A stretch of DNA of 64,000 nt from Rhabdothermincola salaria (GTDB lineage: Bacteria > Actinomycetota > Acidimicrobiia > Acidimicrobiales > Acidimicrobilacustridaceae): the NCBI RefSeq assembly GCF_021246445.1, contig NZ_JAJQXW010000001.1, positions 372,001 through 436,000 of the forward strand, read 5' to 3'. The translations under genes were made by a program, and so were the position numbers. Shown one piece after another: positions 1 to 13,838 of this stretch. The notes under the pieces are model-generated. The model did no database searches, was not told where the DNA came from, and saw only the letters and a list, made by a program, of their open reading frames with translations. Within the stretch, counting starts at the first letter, position 1. The number at the start of each line of letters is the position of its first letter.

Positions 1-521
1 TCGGGGTCCCGGTCGGGGCCGATCTCGACCACCTCGCCGTCGGGGAGCTGCAGGCGCATCGACACCACGTGGTCGCACCACGAGCCGGAGTGGTGGTGGT
101 TCTTGCCGTGGATGTCGGCGGCGATGGCCCCGCCGACGGTCACGTAGCGGGTGCCGGGGGTGACGGGTACGAACAGGCCCTGGGGCACCAAGGCGTGCAG
201 GAGCCGGTCGATGGACGTGCCGGCCTCGGCGGTGACCAGCACCCGGTCGGCGTCGGGGTCGGCGTCGTGGACCCAGAACCCGTCGACGTCGACGGTGTCG
301 ACCACCCGCCCGCCGGCGTTCTGGGCGGCGTCGCCGTAGCTGCGACCCAGGCCCCGGGCGATGAGGCCACGCCGGTCGGTGGTGGGCAGCGCCCGGCGCA
401 GCTCGGTGGTGGAGGTGGGGCGGCGCAGGTCGGCGGCGGAGGGTGCCGTGCGACCCCACCCGGTCAGCTCGGCCGGGTGACGGTGGGCCGGGGCGTTGGG
501 TTCAGGAGGTGTAGACGGCAC
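1..521 (-). CDS. dprE1: Decaprenylphosphoryl-beta-D-ribose 2-oxidase, N-terminal part (window edge)
   Basis: DprE1 is the FAD-dependent enzyme that oxidises the 2'-hydroxyl of decaprenylphosphoryl ribose; with DprE2 it makes decaprenylphosphoryl arabinose, the arabinan donor. The visible 170 or so residues cover the FAD-binding half: an LTGWGRTAPS opening, the ARGLGRSYGD flavin loop, the PGTRYVTVGGAIAADIHGKNHH stretch, and SMRLQLPDGEV. These follow the mycobacterial protein closely. The substrate-binding half and its active-site cysteine lie beyond base 1. The start is uncertain: the frame opens at a GTG (521) inside the end of ubiA, about 22 codons before LTGWGR, and I see no clear ribosome binding site. 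It is the last gene of a dprE2-ubiA-dprE1 unit. Family assignment is firm; the exact start is not. Confidence 0.88.
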   Translation of the reverse strand, partial: MPSTPPEPNAPAHRHPAELTGWGRTAPSAADLRRPTSTTELRRALPTTDRRGLIARGLGRSYGDAAQNAGGRVVDTVDVDGFWVHDADPDADRVLVTAEAGTSIDRLLHALVPQGLFVPVTPGTRYVTVGGAIAADIHGKNHHHSGSWCDHVVSMRLQLPDGEVVEIGPDRDP

Positions 522-1413
522 AGCCGTAGATGATGGCCCACACCACGCCGGCACCGAGGACGATCCGGTCCGACAGGATGAGGACCTCCGGTTCGGCGCC
601 CTTGCCCTGGTCCAGCAGCAGGGCGTAGCGCAGGATGGCCACCGCGAAGGGCACGATCGACACCTGGAACAGCACCGCCCCGTCCGGGTTGGTCTGCCCG
701 GAGGTGAAGGCCCAGATGCAGTAGGCGATGAGCACCCCGCCGGAGAACACGGCGCGGAGGTAGTGCAGGAAGCTGGGCGTGTAGGCGCCGAGGGCGGGGC
801 GGACGGCCACGGCGTCGTCGGCCAGGTCGAGGGACTCGCCGTGGCGCTTGCCGGTGACCATGAACAGCGCCCCGAACGAGGTGACGATGAAGAACCACTC
901 CGAGATGGGCACGCCGACGGCGGCGGCGCCGCCCACGGCGCGCAGCACGAAGCCGGCGGAGATGGCCACGATGTCGAGGACGGGCTGCTCCTTGAGCCAG
1001 TAGGTGTAGGCGGTGGTCAGGCCCAGGTAGGCCACCAGCACCCACCCGAAGTCCGGTTCCAGCAGGAAGCCGCCCACCAGGGCGGCCACCAGCAGCACCG
1101 CCGCCAGCGCGTAGGCCAGTCCGGGGGAGACGACACCGGCGGCGATGGGCCGGTTGCGCTTGGTGGGGTGGAGGCGGTCGGCCTCCACGTCGGTGGCGTC
1201 GTTGACCAGGTAGGTGGCGCTGGCTGCTGCGCAGAAGCAGGCGAAGGCCCCGGCCGTGTGGAGGAGCACCTCGCCCTGGTCGATGACCCCGGCGGCCACC
1301 GGGGCCGCCACCACGAGCACGTTCTTGGCCCACTGCTTGGGGCGCAGGGAGCGGACGATGCCGGCGGCCAGCGACGGGCGCGGCGCGTCCGTGGGGCGGT
1401 CGGCGTGGGTCAT
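502..1413 (-). CDS. ubiA: Decaprenyl-phosphate phosphoribosyltransferase (UbiA superfamily)
   Basis: A 303-residue polytopic UbiA-superfamily prenyltransferase. The signature NDATDVEADRLHPTKRNRP (about residues 71-89) supplies the aspartates that bind magnesium and the phosphoribosyl donor, and the N terminus SLRPKQWAKNVLV is typical of the actinobacterial DPPR synthase. In mycobacteria this protein transfers 5-phosphoribose from PRPP to decaprenyl phosphate, feeding DprE1/DprE2. The function is supported here by gene order, since dprE2 ends one base upstream and dprE1 overlaps the end. Other UbiA members act on quinones or haem, but no such genes are nearby. The ATG at 1413 is the natural start directly after the dprE2 stop. 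Confidence 0.88.
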   Translation of the reverse strand: MTHADRPTDAPRPSLAAGIVRSLRPKQWAKNVLVVAAPVAAGVIDQGEVLLHTAGAFACFCAAASATYLVNDATDVEADRLHPTKRNRPIAAGVVSPGLAYALAAVLLVAALVGGFLLEPDFGWVLVAYLGLTTAYTYWLKEQPVLDIVAISAGFVLRAVGGAAAVGVPISEWFFIVTSFGALFMVTGKRHGESLDLADDAVAVRPALGAYTPSFLHYLRAVFSGGVLIAYCIWAFTSGQTNPDGAVLFQVSIVPFAVAILRYALLLDQGKGAEPEVLILSDRIVLGAGVVWAIIYGCAVYTS

Positions 1414-1414
1414 C

Positions 1415-2179
1415 TCAGCGAGCGCTGACCTTGCGCCACAGGCCTCGGGGGAGGTGGCCGAGCACGAAGAACAGGTAGCGCAGCACCGGTGGGGCCCAGA
1501 TGACCTCTCGGCCCTTGGCCAGACCCTCGACGATGGCCTCGGCCACCTTCTCGGGGGTGGTGGAGAACGGCGCCGGGTCCATGCCCTCGGTCATCTTGGT
1601 GTGCACGAAGCCGGGTCGGACCACCACGGCGCGCGCCCCGGTGCCGATGAGGGCGTCGCCGAGGCCCTGGGTGAAGGCATCGAGGCCGGCCTTGGACGAC
1701 CCGTAGACGTAGTTGTCGCGTCGGGTCCGCACCCCGGCCACCGACGACAGCACCAGCAGGGTGCCGTGGCCCTGGCGACGGAGGCGCTCGGCCACGGCCA
1801 AACCGCTCGAGACGGCGCCGGTGTAGTTCACGGTCACGGCGTCGGCGGCGGCCACGGGGTCGGCGTCGAACGTGGTCTGGTCGCCGAGCACGCCGAAGGC
1901 CGAGATGACCAGGTCCAGGTCGCCGAAGCGGTCGAAGCAGTCGTCGACGACCCCTTGGTGCGACGCCGGATCGGTGGCGTCGAAGGCCACCGTCTCCACC
2001 GTGGTGGCACCGAGCCGGCGGAGCTCGTCCGCGGCCTCGGCGGCCGACGCCGGGTCCCGGACGGCCAGCACGACCGTGCGGCACCGGCCGGCGATCAGGC
2101 TGCGCACCGTGGCCCGGGCGATCTCGGAGTTCCCCCCGAGCACCAGCACCGATTGCACCGCCCCGAGGGCGTCTCGCAT
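1415..2179 (-). CDS. dprE2: Decaprenylphosphoryl-2-keto-arabinose reductase (SDR family)
   Basis: A 254-residue short-chain dehydrogenase. It has the N-terminal nucleotide fold (VLVLGGNSEIAR), a YGSSKAG active site (Tyr-x3-Lys) and the C-terminal stretch REVIWAPPVLRYLFFVLGHLPRG, which closely follows mycobacterial DprE2. It reduces the DprE1 product to decaprenylphosphoryl arabinose using NADH or NADPH. Two ATGs stand six bases apart. The second (2179) lies six bases after a GGAGG and gives MRDALGAVQ, matching the family length, so I choose it over 2185, which abuts the GGAGG. It is the first gene of the minus-strand unit. A TAGGCT hexamer (complement of 2216-2221) could be its -10 box, giving a leader of about 30 bases. 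Confidence 0.9.
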   Translation of the reverse strand: MRDALGAVQSVLVLGGNSEIARATVRSLIAGRCRTVVLAVRDPASAAEAADELRRLGATTVETVAFDATDPASHQGVVDDCFDRFGDLDLVISAFGVLGDQTTFDADPVAAADAVTVNYTGAVSSGLAVAERLRRQGHGTLLVLSSVAGVRTRRDNYVYGSSKAGLDAFTQGLGDALIGTGARAVVVRPGFVHTKMTEGMDPAPFSTTPEKVAEAIVEGLAKGREVIWAPPVLRYLFFVLGHLPRGLWRKVSAR

Positions 2180-2284
2180 GGTCATCCTCCACCTGATGGG
2201 TCGTACCGCCGGGCGAGCCTAGACGTGCCCGCCGGGGGCGGAGACGGCGTCAAGCGCTCGGGGAGGACCGTCCCACCCCCTCCG

Positions 2285-2290
2285 TAGACT
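2285..2290 (+). promoter_or_regulatory. -10 box for leaderless uvrB
   Basis: TAGACT ends six bases before the uvrB ATG and no Shine-Dalgarno sequence intervenes, so transcription probably begins at the start codon. It lies back to back with the dprE2 promoter region (about 2186-2230). No good -35 TTGACA match is visible. Confidence 0.55.
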
Positions 2291-2296
2291 CCGGGG

Positions 2297-4312
<2,016 letters not shown>

Positions 4313-4353
4313 GCCTCCCCGGCCAAGGGCGGCCGTTGGTCCATGATGACCAG

Positions 4354-6048
4354 ATGTCCATCGCCGCCCGACGAGGGCTCGGGCCGCGAGCGTGCCGTGT
4401 CGTCACCACGCCGCTGACGGCCGGCCTCGTGTTGCTGGCGGTCTACGTCGGGCTGTCGTTCCTCATGGATCCGATGGGGAGCCTCGGCACCGACACCGGC
4501 GGCAAGGTGGCCACCCTCGAGGTCATGGCCGAGCGTCCGCTCGGCCTCGATCCCGACGTGGGCTACTGGGCCGCGGACCAGGATCCGGACGCCGAGCTCC
4601 ACGGGCTCTTCTACACGAGCCGCATCGGCGACCGGTTCGTCAACGTCACCACCCTGCCGATGCTCGAGCTCGGCGCCCCCCTGTACCGGGCGGGCGGCTA
4701 CCGGGCGGCGCTGTTCCTGCCCATGTTGGGAGCCGTCGCCGCGGCGTTCGCGGGCCGGGCCCTGGCTGGGAGAGCCGGGGGGGACGAGCGGACCGGGTGG
4801 ATCGCCTTCTGGGTGCTGGGCTTGGCGTCGCCCTTGGCGGTCTATGCCCTCGACTTCTGGGAGCACACGCTGGGGGTGGCCTTCGTCCTGTGGGGTCTCG
4901 TCGCCCTCCTCGCCACGCTGGAGACCCACCGAGCAGCCCGTTGCGCGGTGTGGGGTGCGCTCGCCGGCCTGGCGTTCGGCGCCGCCTTCTCGATGCGCAC
5001 GGAGGCGCTGGTCTACGGCTTCGTGGCCACCGCCGCGGTCTCCATCTCCTTGCTCGTGGTCAGGCGCTGGCGGGAGATGGTGGCCAATGGCGCAGGGGTG
5101 CTCGCCGGCCTGGCGGTCACGGTCCTCGTCACCACGGCCCTCGAGGTCGCTGCGCTCGGGGAGTCGTTTCGTTCGGGCCGGGCATCGGGTACGGCCGAGG
5201 CGGCCGGGTCCGGCTTGGAGCTCCGCCTGAAGGAGGCCGTCGTGACCGGTGCCGGACTCGTGCCCAGCCTCGAGCCCGGCGACCTGGTCCTGGCCGGCAT
5301 GATCGCGGCCGCCCTGTTGTCGGCGGCCTTCTTCGCCGGTCGGAAGGATGGTGAGCGCATCGCCGCCGTCTCGGCCGCGGTCGCCGTCGGGCTCTTCGCC
5401 ATGCGCCTCGGCCAGGGGCTCGGCTTCGTGCCCGGGATGCTGGCGGCCACGCCGCTGGCCGCGCTCGGCATCGCCAGGATGCCCGGGAACCGCAACGCCC
5501 GCCTCCTCGGAGCGATCGCCCTCGTCGCCCTGCCCCTCGTCTGGCTCTTCCAGTTCACCGGCGGAGCAGCCCCCCAGTGGGGAGGGCGCTACATCCTCTC
5601 GTCGGGTGCGGTGCTGGCCGTACTGGGCGTCATCGCCCTCTCGAGCCTCCCGCCCTGGGGGCGACGGTTCTTCGTCGTAGCGTCTGTGGCGGTGACCGTG
5701 TTCGGCCTGGCGTGGCTCGCCGAACGGACCCACGAGGTGGGACGGGCCGCCCGCGACGTCGCCGCCTTCCCCGAGGACGCCGTGATCTCGACGCAGGCGT
5801 TCTGGCTGCGCGAGCTCGGGGCGGTCTACGAGGGTGAGGACACCGAGTGGTTGAGTGTCCGTGGTGCCGACGAGCTCCCCGAAGCCATCGACGTGATCGA
5901 CGCCGAGGCCGTCGATTCCTTCGCCTTGTTGGGCACCAGCACGACCGACGGACCCCCGGTCGTAGAGGGGTTCGAGGTGGTGCGGGAACGCTCCTACACC
6001 TGGCTGGGGGTCGCCTTCACCGTGGTGAGCTATGACCGAGACCCTTGA
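4354..6048 (+). CDS. Polytopic membrane protein, GT-C glycosyltransferase-like (paralogue of next gene)
   Basis: A protein of about 564 residues with roughly 10-12 hydrophobic segments. A short N-terminal tail and first segment (LVLLAVYVGLSFLM) precede a loop carrying GTDTGGK and a long extracytoplasmic-looking stretch. The remaining segments follow, with motifs FWEHTLGVAF, MRTEALVYGF and WGGRYI, and a small soluble C-terminal domain. The overall plan resembles lipid-linked-sugar GT-C transferases, but I recognise no specific family. The next gene shares the order HT..RTEAL..WGGRY, so the two are paralogues, and they overlap by 17 bases. I chose the ATG at 4354; a TTG at 4336 is possible. A role in assembling cell-surface glycan is inferred from architecture and the neighbouring polysaccharide genes. 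Confidence 0.55.
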   Translation: MSIAARRGLGPRACRVVTTPLTAGLVLLAVYVGLSFLMDPMGSLGTDTGGKVATLEVMAERPLGLDPDVGYWAADQDPDAELHGLFYTSRIGDRFVNVTTLPMLELGAPLYRAGGYRAALFLPMLGAVAAAFAGRALAGRAGGDERTGWIAFWVLGLASPLAVYALDFWEHTLGVAFVLWGLVALLATLETHRAARCAVWGALAGLAFGAAFSMRTEALVYGFVATAAVSISLLVVRRWREMVANGAGVLAGLAVTVLVTTALEVAALGESFRSGRASGTAEAAGSGLELRLKEAVVTGAGLVPSLEPGDLVLAGMIAAALLSAAFFAGRKDGERIAAVSAAVAVGLFAMRLGQGLGFVPGMLAATPLAALGIARMPGNRNARLLGAIALVALPLVWLFQFTGGAAPQWGGRYILSSGAVLAVLGVIALSSLPPWGRRFFVVASVAVTVFGLAWLAERTHEVGRAARDVAAFPEDAVISTQAFWLRELGAVYEGEDTEWLSVRGADELPEAIDVIDAEAVDSFALLGTSTTDGPPVVEGFEVVRERSYTWLGVAFTVVSYDRDP

Positions 6049-7771
6049 ACCCGACGTCAACGGTGCCCTCCCGCTCCGGGGGGGTCAGCGAGCCGCCACG
6101 AGCCTCTGGCTGCACGCCCTGCTCTTGACCGCGGCGATCACGATCGTGGTCGCGCTCGGGCAACCCGGCGTGGCCTACTTCAGCGACGAGGGGGCCGCTG
6201 TCCTCCAGGCTCAGGTTTTGGTGGACACTGGCAGTTGGCAGTACGTCTCACCCCTCGGATCGTTGGGGCAGGACCCGGATCTGAGTCCGTTCATCCGTGG
6301 AGATCGCAGCGTTGACGGGGTCGCTCCTTACGCCAAGCATCCGCTCTATCCGGTCATCCTGTCTTTGCTCGGTCCCACCAACGTGTCGGCGATGCTGGCC
6401 CTCTCCGTGGCCGGCACGGTGGCGGCGTCTGTAGGTGCTGCGCTGCTGGCGCGCCGAGTCCTCCGGGCACCATCGACCACCCAGCTGATCGTGCTGTGGT
6501 CGGTCGGCCTCGGCTCGCCGTTGCTCTTCGACAGCGGATTGGTCCTCGCCCATACCGTGGCCGCGGCCCTCGTCGTGTTCGGGGTGCTGGCGTTGCTGGC
6601 GGCACGTGCGGCGCGAGCTCTCCCGCTCGTCGTCACGGCCCTAGGGGGCGGGCTGTTGCTCGTCGGCGCCTCGATGTTGCGGACCGAAGCGCTCTTCGTC
6701 GGTCCAGCCGTGGCCTTGGCGGTGGGGATCGTGGACCGCCATCGTCTGCGACGGGCGCTTCCGGTCGCGCTGGCCGCGGGCGTCTCCTCGGTGGTGGCCT
6801 GGGCGGCCGACCGAGCCTGGGCGGACCGGATCGTCGGTGATCGGCAGCCGGGCGGGGTGCCGCTCGAGTCGTCGGGTTGGCTCATCGATCGCTTCCGCGG
6901 GGCGGGAACCACGTTGCTGCGCACCACCAACCTGGCTCTGGGGGTGGCCGACGTGCTGCTCTGGGTCTCCCTCGCGGTCCTGGTGGTCGGCCTGCTGGCG
7001 TGGCGCTGGGCCGCCCGAGTCGACCTGTTGATCCTTGGTTCGGCGTTCGTCGTCGTCGCCTGGGTCGTGCGGCAAGGGGCCGATCCACCAGCGCTCGTCC
7101 CTGGTCTGTTCATGGCCTTCCCACTCGGGGTCGGGGCCACCGTCTTGGCCCTTCCTCCGGACCGGAGCAGGCGGGAGGCTCGATGTGTGTGGCTGGTGGT
7201 GGCCTTCGTCGCAGCCGGGGTCATCCTCACCCAGTACGGGATCGGCGGAGGGGTGGAGTGGGGTGGCCGGTACTTCGCCATTCTGCTCCCGCTCTGGATC
7301 GCCGTCGCCGTGGGAGGGTCGGTGGAGCGACTCCGCTCGGTGGGACCGATTCCTCGTCGCCTGCTGGGCGGTCTCCTCGTGGCCTTCGTCGGCCTGTCGT
7401 CGCTGAGCATCGTCGCGGTGCAGCGCCATGTGCACGGACTCACCGAGGAGTTGTTGGTGGCGATGGAGGACGCAGCCGGTTCGCTCGACTCGAGTGCGGC
7501 AGCGGGCTCGATGCCGGTGATCGTGTCGGAGAACCGACTGCTGCCCCAGATCGCCTACACGGATTTCGATCGGTACGCCTGGGTGGTCGGGCGCCCCAGC
7601 GCGTTGCCGGAGGGCTTCGAGCGGTTGGCGTCGATGGGAATCGACGAAGCGGTGGTGGTGACACCCAACGTGTCGACCTTCGAGGACATCACCGCAGAAG
7701 TGGGGTGGTCGGTCTCTTCGCATCGCTCAGTGGGGTCGTACGAGGTGCTGATCGCCCGAGTCGAGGACTGA
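6032..7771 (+). CDS. Polytopic membrane protein, GT-C glycosyltransferase-like (paralogue of preceding gene)
   Basis: A 579-residue membrane protein that starts inside the last codons of the preceding paralogue. After the first membrane segment comes [11 protein letters not shown], an acidic loop at the position where GT-C enzymes carry their catalytic acidic motif. Further motifs are [30 protein letters not shown] and WGGRYF, and it ends in a soluble domain of roughly 120 residues. The shared HT, RTEAL and WGGRY blocks show common descent with 4354-6048. The DE loop and HPLYP motif are compatible with a PMT/ArnT-like enzyme using polyprenyl-phosphate sugar. Whether it uses the arabinose donor made by the window's first genes is untested. 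Acceptor and sugar are unknown. Confidence 0.55.
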   Translation: MTETLEPDVNGALPLRGGQRAATSLWLHALLLTAAITIVVALGQPGVAYFSDEGAAVLQAQVLVDTGSWQYVSPLGSLGQDPDLSPFIRGDRSVDGVAPYAKHPLYPVILSLLGPTNVSAMLALSVAGTVAASVGAALLARRVLRAPSTTQLIVLWSVGLGSPLLFDSGLVLAHTVAAALVVFGVLALLAARAARALPLVVTALGGGLLLVGASMLRTEALFVGPAVALAVGIVDRHRLRRALPVALAAGVSSVVAWAADRAWADRIVGDRQPGGVPLESSGWLIDRFRGAGTTLLRTTNLALGVADVLLWVSLAVLVVGLLAWRWAARVDLLILGSAFVVVAWVVRQGADPPALVPGLFMAFPLGVGATVLALPPDRSRREARCVWLVVAFVAAGVILTQYGIGGGVEWGGRYFAILLPLWIAVAVGGSVERLRSVGPIPRRLLGGLLVAFVGLSSLSIVAVQRHVHGLTEELLVAMEDAAGSLDSSAAAGSMPVIVSENRLLPQIAYTDFDRYAWVVGRPSALPEGFERLASMGIDEAVVVTPNVSTFEDITAEVGWSVSSHRSVGSYEVLIARVED

Positions 7772-7805
7772 GGCGAACGCCCGTTCGTGAGGTTGGTGGG
7801 GCCGG

Positions 7806-7811
7806 TATGCT
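7806..7811 (+). promoter_or_regulatory. -10 box for leaderless uvrA
   Basis: TATGCT ends six bases before the GTG at 7818 with no Shine-Dalgarno sequence between them. This suggests a leaderless transcript and supports that GTG as the start. Confidence 0.5.
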
Positions 7812-7817
7812 CTCGGG

Positions 7818-10670
<2,853 letters not shown>

Positions 10671-10684
10671 GCGACACTGGCGGC

Positions 10685-11446
10685 ATGGACCGAACCCGGC
10701 TGCAGCGCGAGCAGGAGTTCCACGACGAGCGCTTCACCGATGACGGTGAGCGAGCGGCCGCGAAGAAGTACTACGCCGTCACGCGGGCCAGCTCGATGCG
10801 GATGGATCAGATCCTCGAGATGGTCCCGGCGGGAGCGAGAGCGCTCGAGCTCGGGTGCGGTCTGCACAACCATGCGGTGCAACTCGCCCAGCGGGGAGTC
10901 GACGTCGTGGCCGTGGACATCTCCCCGGTCGCCGCCTTGCAGATGCGCCAGCAGTGTGAGTCCCTCGACCTCCCGGGTCGCGTCTCGGTGGAGGTCATGA
11001 ACGCCGAAGAGCTGGCCTTCGAAGATCAGGCCTTCGACCTCGTCGTGGGCACCGGGATCCTCCACCACCTCGATCTCGACCGGGCCTACCCCGAGTTGGC
11101 CCGAGTGCTCCGCTCGGGTGGAAAAGGTGCGTTCATCGAACCGCTGGGTCGCAACCCGCTCATCAACCTGTACCGGCGGATGACTCCTCGGATGCGCACG
11201 CCTGACGAGCATCCGCTCGTCGAGAGCGACTTCGACGATGCTCGCCGGTGGTTCGACGAGGTGGAGGTCGACTACTACCACACCCTTTCGTTGGCGGCGG
11301 TTCCGTTGCGCCGGTTGAAGGCCTTCGATGTGGCACTCAAGCGCCTGGAGGAGGCCGATGCCTGGATGTACGAGAGGATTCCTCGCAGTCGAGCCCTCGC
11401 CTGGTCGTGCGTCGTGGAGCTGAGCGGCACCAAGCCCGCCCGCTGA
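10685..11446 (+). CDS. Class I SAM-dependent methyltransferase
   Basis: A 253-residue protein with the class I methyltransferase fold. Motif I ALELGCGLHNHAVQLA is near residue 55, the acidic end of strand 2 is VVAVDIS, motif II is the AFDLVVGTGILHHLD region, and post-motif III is LRSGGKGAFIEPLG. The HHLD signature is typical of Methyltransf_11 enzymes acting on small molecules or glycans. It begins 14 bases after uvrA and opens a run of plus-strand polysaccharide genes, so methylation of a surface sugar is a reasonable inference. The substrate is not visible. A GACACT hexamer lies just ahead of the start, a weak promoter candidate. Confidence 0.75.
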   Translation: MDRTRLQREQEFHDERFTDDGERAAAKKYYAVTRASSMRMDQILEMVPAGARALELGCGLHNHAVQLAQRGVDVVAVDISPVAALQMRQQCESLDLPGRVSVEVMNAEELAFEDQAFDLVVGTGILHHLDLDRAYPELARVLRSGGKGAFIEPLGRNPLINLYRRMTPRMRTPDEHPLVESDFDDARRWFDEVEVDYYHTLSLAAVPLRRLKAFDVALKRLEEADAWMYERIPRSRALAWSCVVELSGTKPAR

Positions 11447-11490
11447 GGCGGATCCGCAGCATCCGGCGATCGGCGAGGGAGGCTGTAGGG

Positions 11491-12837
11491 ATGGTTCGAG
11501 TGGCGAGGTGGCTGGTCTACGGGGGCATCGTCGCGACCGTCGTGGGTCTTGCGCTCTACCACTCACGGGTCATCGCCGATCCGCCCTACCCGTATACCGG
11601 CACCTTCCGATTCGGATGGTCGCTGCTCTACATCGGCGTGCTGGTGGTGACGGCCTACGGGCTCGGACTGCCGGAGCTCCCGCGCACCGCAGGGCGGGCC
11701 CTCATCTCGTCGGTGATCGCCGCCGTGAGTGGTGCCGTCGTGATCTCAGTGCTGCAGCTGCTGACCGGTGATGCCCTGCTGCCTAGGTTCGTCGTGTTCG
11801 GATCAGCGGTGCTCCTGGTGCCGTGGTACCTGCTGTGCGCCGGGCTGGCCAAGGGAGGGTCGCAGAAGGATGCCCAACGCGACCGGGTGCTGGTGGTGGC
11901 CTCCGTGGAGGAAGTGGAAGCGCTCCGCAAGGACCTGCGACGAGCCTCGGAGATGTCGGCGGCCATCGTCGGGGTGATGCTGCCTCCTGATGCCGGGCAG
12001 CCGGTCGGGACGCCGCCGGCCGACGGCCCACTCGTGGCAAGGGCCGCTGAGCTCGGCGCCAGCCTCGTCGTCTTGGACCGTGAGGCCGAGGCGGATGGCT
12101 CGGTGGTGGACCAGGCCGCGGAGCTGCACGCCCGTGGGCTACGCATCCGCAGCTACGCGCTGTTCGTGGACCAGTGGCTGGGCAAGGTTCCTCTCTTCGA
12201 GCTGGAACGGGTGTCGCTCCTGTTCGACGTCGGGGAGGTACACCGCACCCGCTATGGCAGGGTGAAGCGGATGATGGACCTCGGCGCCGGAACCCTCGGG
12301 TTGTTGGCCTTCGTGGTGGCCGTGCCGTTCGTGGCGATGGGCGACCTGGTGGCGAACCGGGGTCCGCTCCTCTTTCGTCAGGAGCGCGTCGGCAAACGGG
12401 GCCAGACCTTTCGCATCCTGAAGTTCCGCACCATGGCCCCGAACCAAGACGGCGGCAGCGGAGCGGGGGAGTGGACCAGGCCTGATGACACGCGCGTCAC
12501 ACCGTTCGGGAACCTCTTGCGGCGAACCCACGTCGACGAGCTACCCCAGGCGATCAACATCCTCCGGGGCGACTTGTCGGTGGTCGGGCCACGGCCAGAG
12601 CAACCCCACTACGTCGCTGAGCTGTCCGAGAGACTGCCGTACTACGACCTGCGCCACCTCGTCCGTCCCGGACTCACTGGTTGGGCTCAGGTGAAGTATC
12701 CGTACGGGGCCGACGAGACCGATGCGAAGGAGAAGCTCCAGTACGAGTTCTGGTACCTGCGCCACCAAGGCATGGCGCTGGATCTGAGGATCGTGAGCCG
12801 CACCATTCGAAGCGTTCTGAGAGGTGGCGGGCAATGA
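11491..12837 (+). CDS. Undecaprenyl-phosphate sugar-phosphate transferase (WbaP/PglC-type initiating enzyme)
   Basis: A 448-residue polyprenyl phosphoglycosyltransferase. Four hydrophobic segments fill the first 125 residues, followed by a nucleotide-binding-like middle domain (VLVVASVEEVEALRKDL). The C-terminal bacterial sugar transferase domain begins at KRMMDLGAGTLGLLAFVVAVPF and carries RVGKRGQTFRILKFRTM, the catalytic RTHVDELPQ (Asp-Glu pair) and VGPRPEQP. The family moves a sugar phosphate from a nucleotide sugar to undecaprenyl phosphate, the first step of exopolysaccharide or O-antigen-type units. The ATG at 11491 follows a GGGAGG and gives the expected N-terminal membrane segment. 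The stop overlaps the next start (ATGA), so the following glycosyltransferase is probably translationally coupled. Confidence 0.88.
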   Translation: MVRVARWLVYGGIVATVVGLALYHSRVIADPPYPYTGTFRFGWSLLYIGVLVVTAYGLGLPELPRTAGRALISSVIAAVSGAVVISVLQLLTGDALLPRFVVFGSAVLLVPWYLLCAGLAKGGSQKDAQRDRVLVVASVEEVEALRKDLRRASEMSAAIVGVMLPPDAGQPVGTPPADGPLVARAAELGASLVVLDREAEADGSVVDQAAELHARGLRIRSYALFVDQWLGKVPLFELERVSLLFDVGEVHRTRYGRVKRMMDLGAGTLGLLAFVVAVPFVAMGDLVANRGPLLFRQERVGKRGQTFRILKFRTMAPNQDGGSGAGEWTRPDDTRVTPFGNLLRRTHVDELPQAINILRGDLSVVGPRPEQPHYVAELSERLPYYDLRHLVRPGLTGWAQVKYPYGADETDAKEKLQYEFWYLRHQGMALDLRIVSRTIRSVLRGGGQ

Positions 12838-13838
12838 CCGGTGTTGGGGTAGCCGACGTGGCGGTGCTGATCCCGGCAAGGAACGAGGCTGACTCGATCG
12901 GTAGGTGCCTCGAGCACGTCCTGGCGCAGGATATCGGGCTCGATCGCCTCGAGGTCATAGTCGTGGACGGGGACTCGACCGACGGCACCGGTGAGATCGC
13001 GGCTGCCATCCTCGAGAGGGCGGGTCTTGATCGATGGGTCGTTCACTGCAACAAGGGCGGATCGACGCCGTCCAACCTCAACGCCGGTCTGGCGCTGGTT
13101 CGAGCTCCGGTGGTGTGCAGGGTCGATGCTCGGAGCATGGTCCCGCCTCGGTATGTGCGCGCCTGTATTGAGACCCTCCAGTCTCGCCCCGACGTCGCAG
13201 TCGTCGGTGGCGCCCAGGTTGCGGTGCCTCGCTCTGAGTCGAACCGAGACCAGGGGATCGCTCGCGCCCTGAACAATCGCTACGGCATGGGTCTGTCCCG
13301 TTACCGTCGAGGTGCGAGGAGTGGCCGCGCCGACACCGTCTACCTCGGTGCATTTCGCACTGCGGAGCTTCGCGGCGTGGGCGGCTGGGACGAGCGCCTT
13401 CCAACGAACCAGGACTTCGACCTGAACCGGCGAATTGCACATCATGGTCACGTTTGGTTCGAATCGTCCCTCGAGGTGGGGTATAGCCCGCGGTCCTCAG
13501 TCAGGCAGCTGTGGATGCAATACCACCGCTTCGGCCGGTGGAAGGTTCGCTATTGGCGGATGACCGGAGATCGACCACAGCAGCGCCAGATGGGGATTAT
13601 CGTTGCGCCAGTCCTCATGCTCATTGCAGCGATTGCCTTCTTGGTGCCAAGGTCGGGCCGGATGTGTCGAATGAGTGTCTTGACTGTCGGCACCTTGGGG
13701 GCGGCGGTCGCTCTCGAGGAACTTGGATCCCAAGAGGGGACCGCCGGTACAGTTGAGCGCGGATGGGCCATCGCCGGCATGGTCGCAGTCGGAAGTGGCT
13801 GGCTGTCAGGTGTTCTGCGTGACGCCGTGTTCGAATGA
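12834..13838 (+). CDS. Glycosyltransferase family 2, membrane-associated
   Basis: A 334-residue GT-A fold transferase. VAVLIPARNEADSIGRCLEHVL opens the nucleotide-sugar domain, VIVVDGDSTDGTGEI holds the donor-binding aspartates, VCRVDARSMVPP holds the metal-binding DxD equivalent, and GGWDERLPTNQDFDLNRRI holds the acceptor-side ED-like motif. Two C-terminal hydrophobic segments (near residues 245-305) suggest membrane attachment, as in succinoglycan ExoA-type enzymes. It overlaps its upstream and downstream neighbours by four bases each, placing it in the phosphoglycosyltransferase operon. The donor sugar cannot be read from the sequence. G+C is visibly lower than in the housekeeping genes from here to about 18 kb. 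Confidence 0.85.
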   Translation: MTGVGVADVAVLIPARNEADSIGRCLEHVLAQDIGLDRLEVIVVDGDSTDGTGEIAAAILERAGLDRWVVHCNKGGSTPSNLNAGLALVRAPVVCRVDARSMVPPRYVRACIETLQSRPDVAVVGGAQVAVPRSESNRDQGIARALNNRYGMGLSRYRRGARSGRADTVYLGAFRTAELRGVGGWDERLPTNQDFDLNRRIAHHGHVWFESSLEVGYSPRSSVRQLWMQYHRFGRWKVRYWRMTGDRPQQRQMGIIVAPVLMLIAAIAFLVPRSGRMCRMSVLTVGTLGAAVALEELGSQEGTAGTVERGWAIAGMVAVGSGWLSGVLRDAVFE

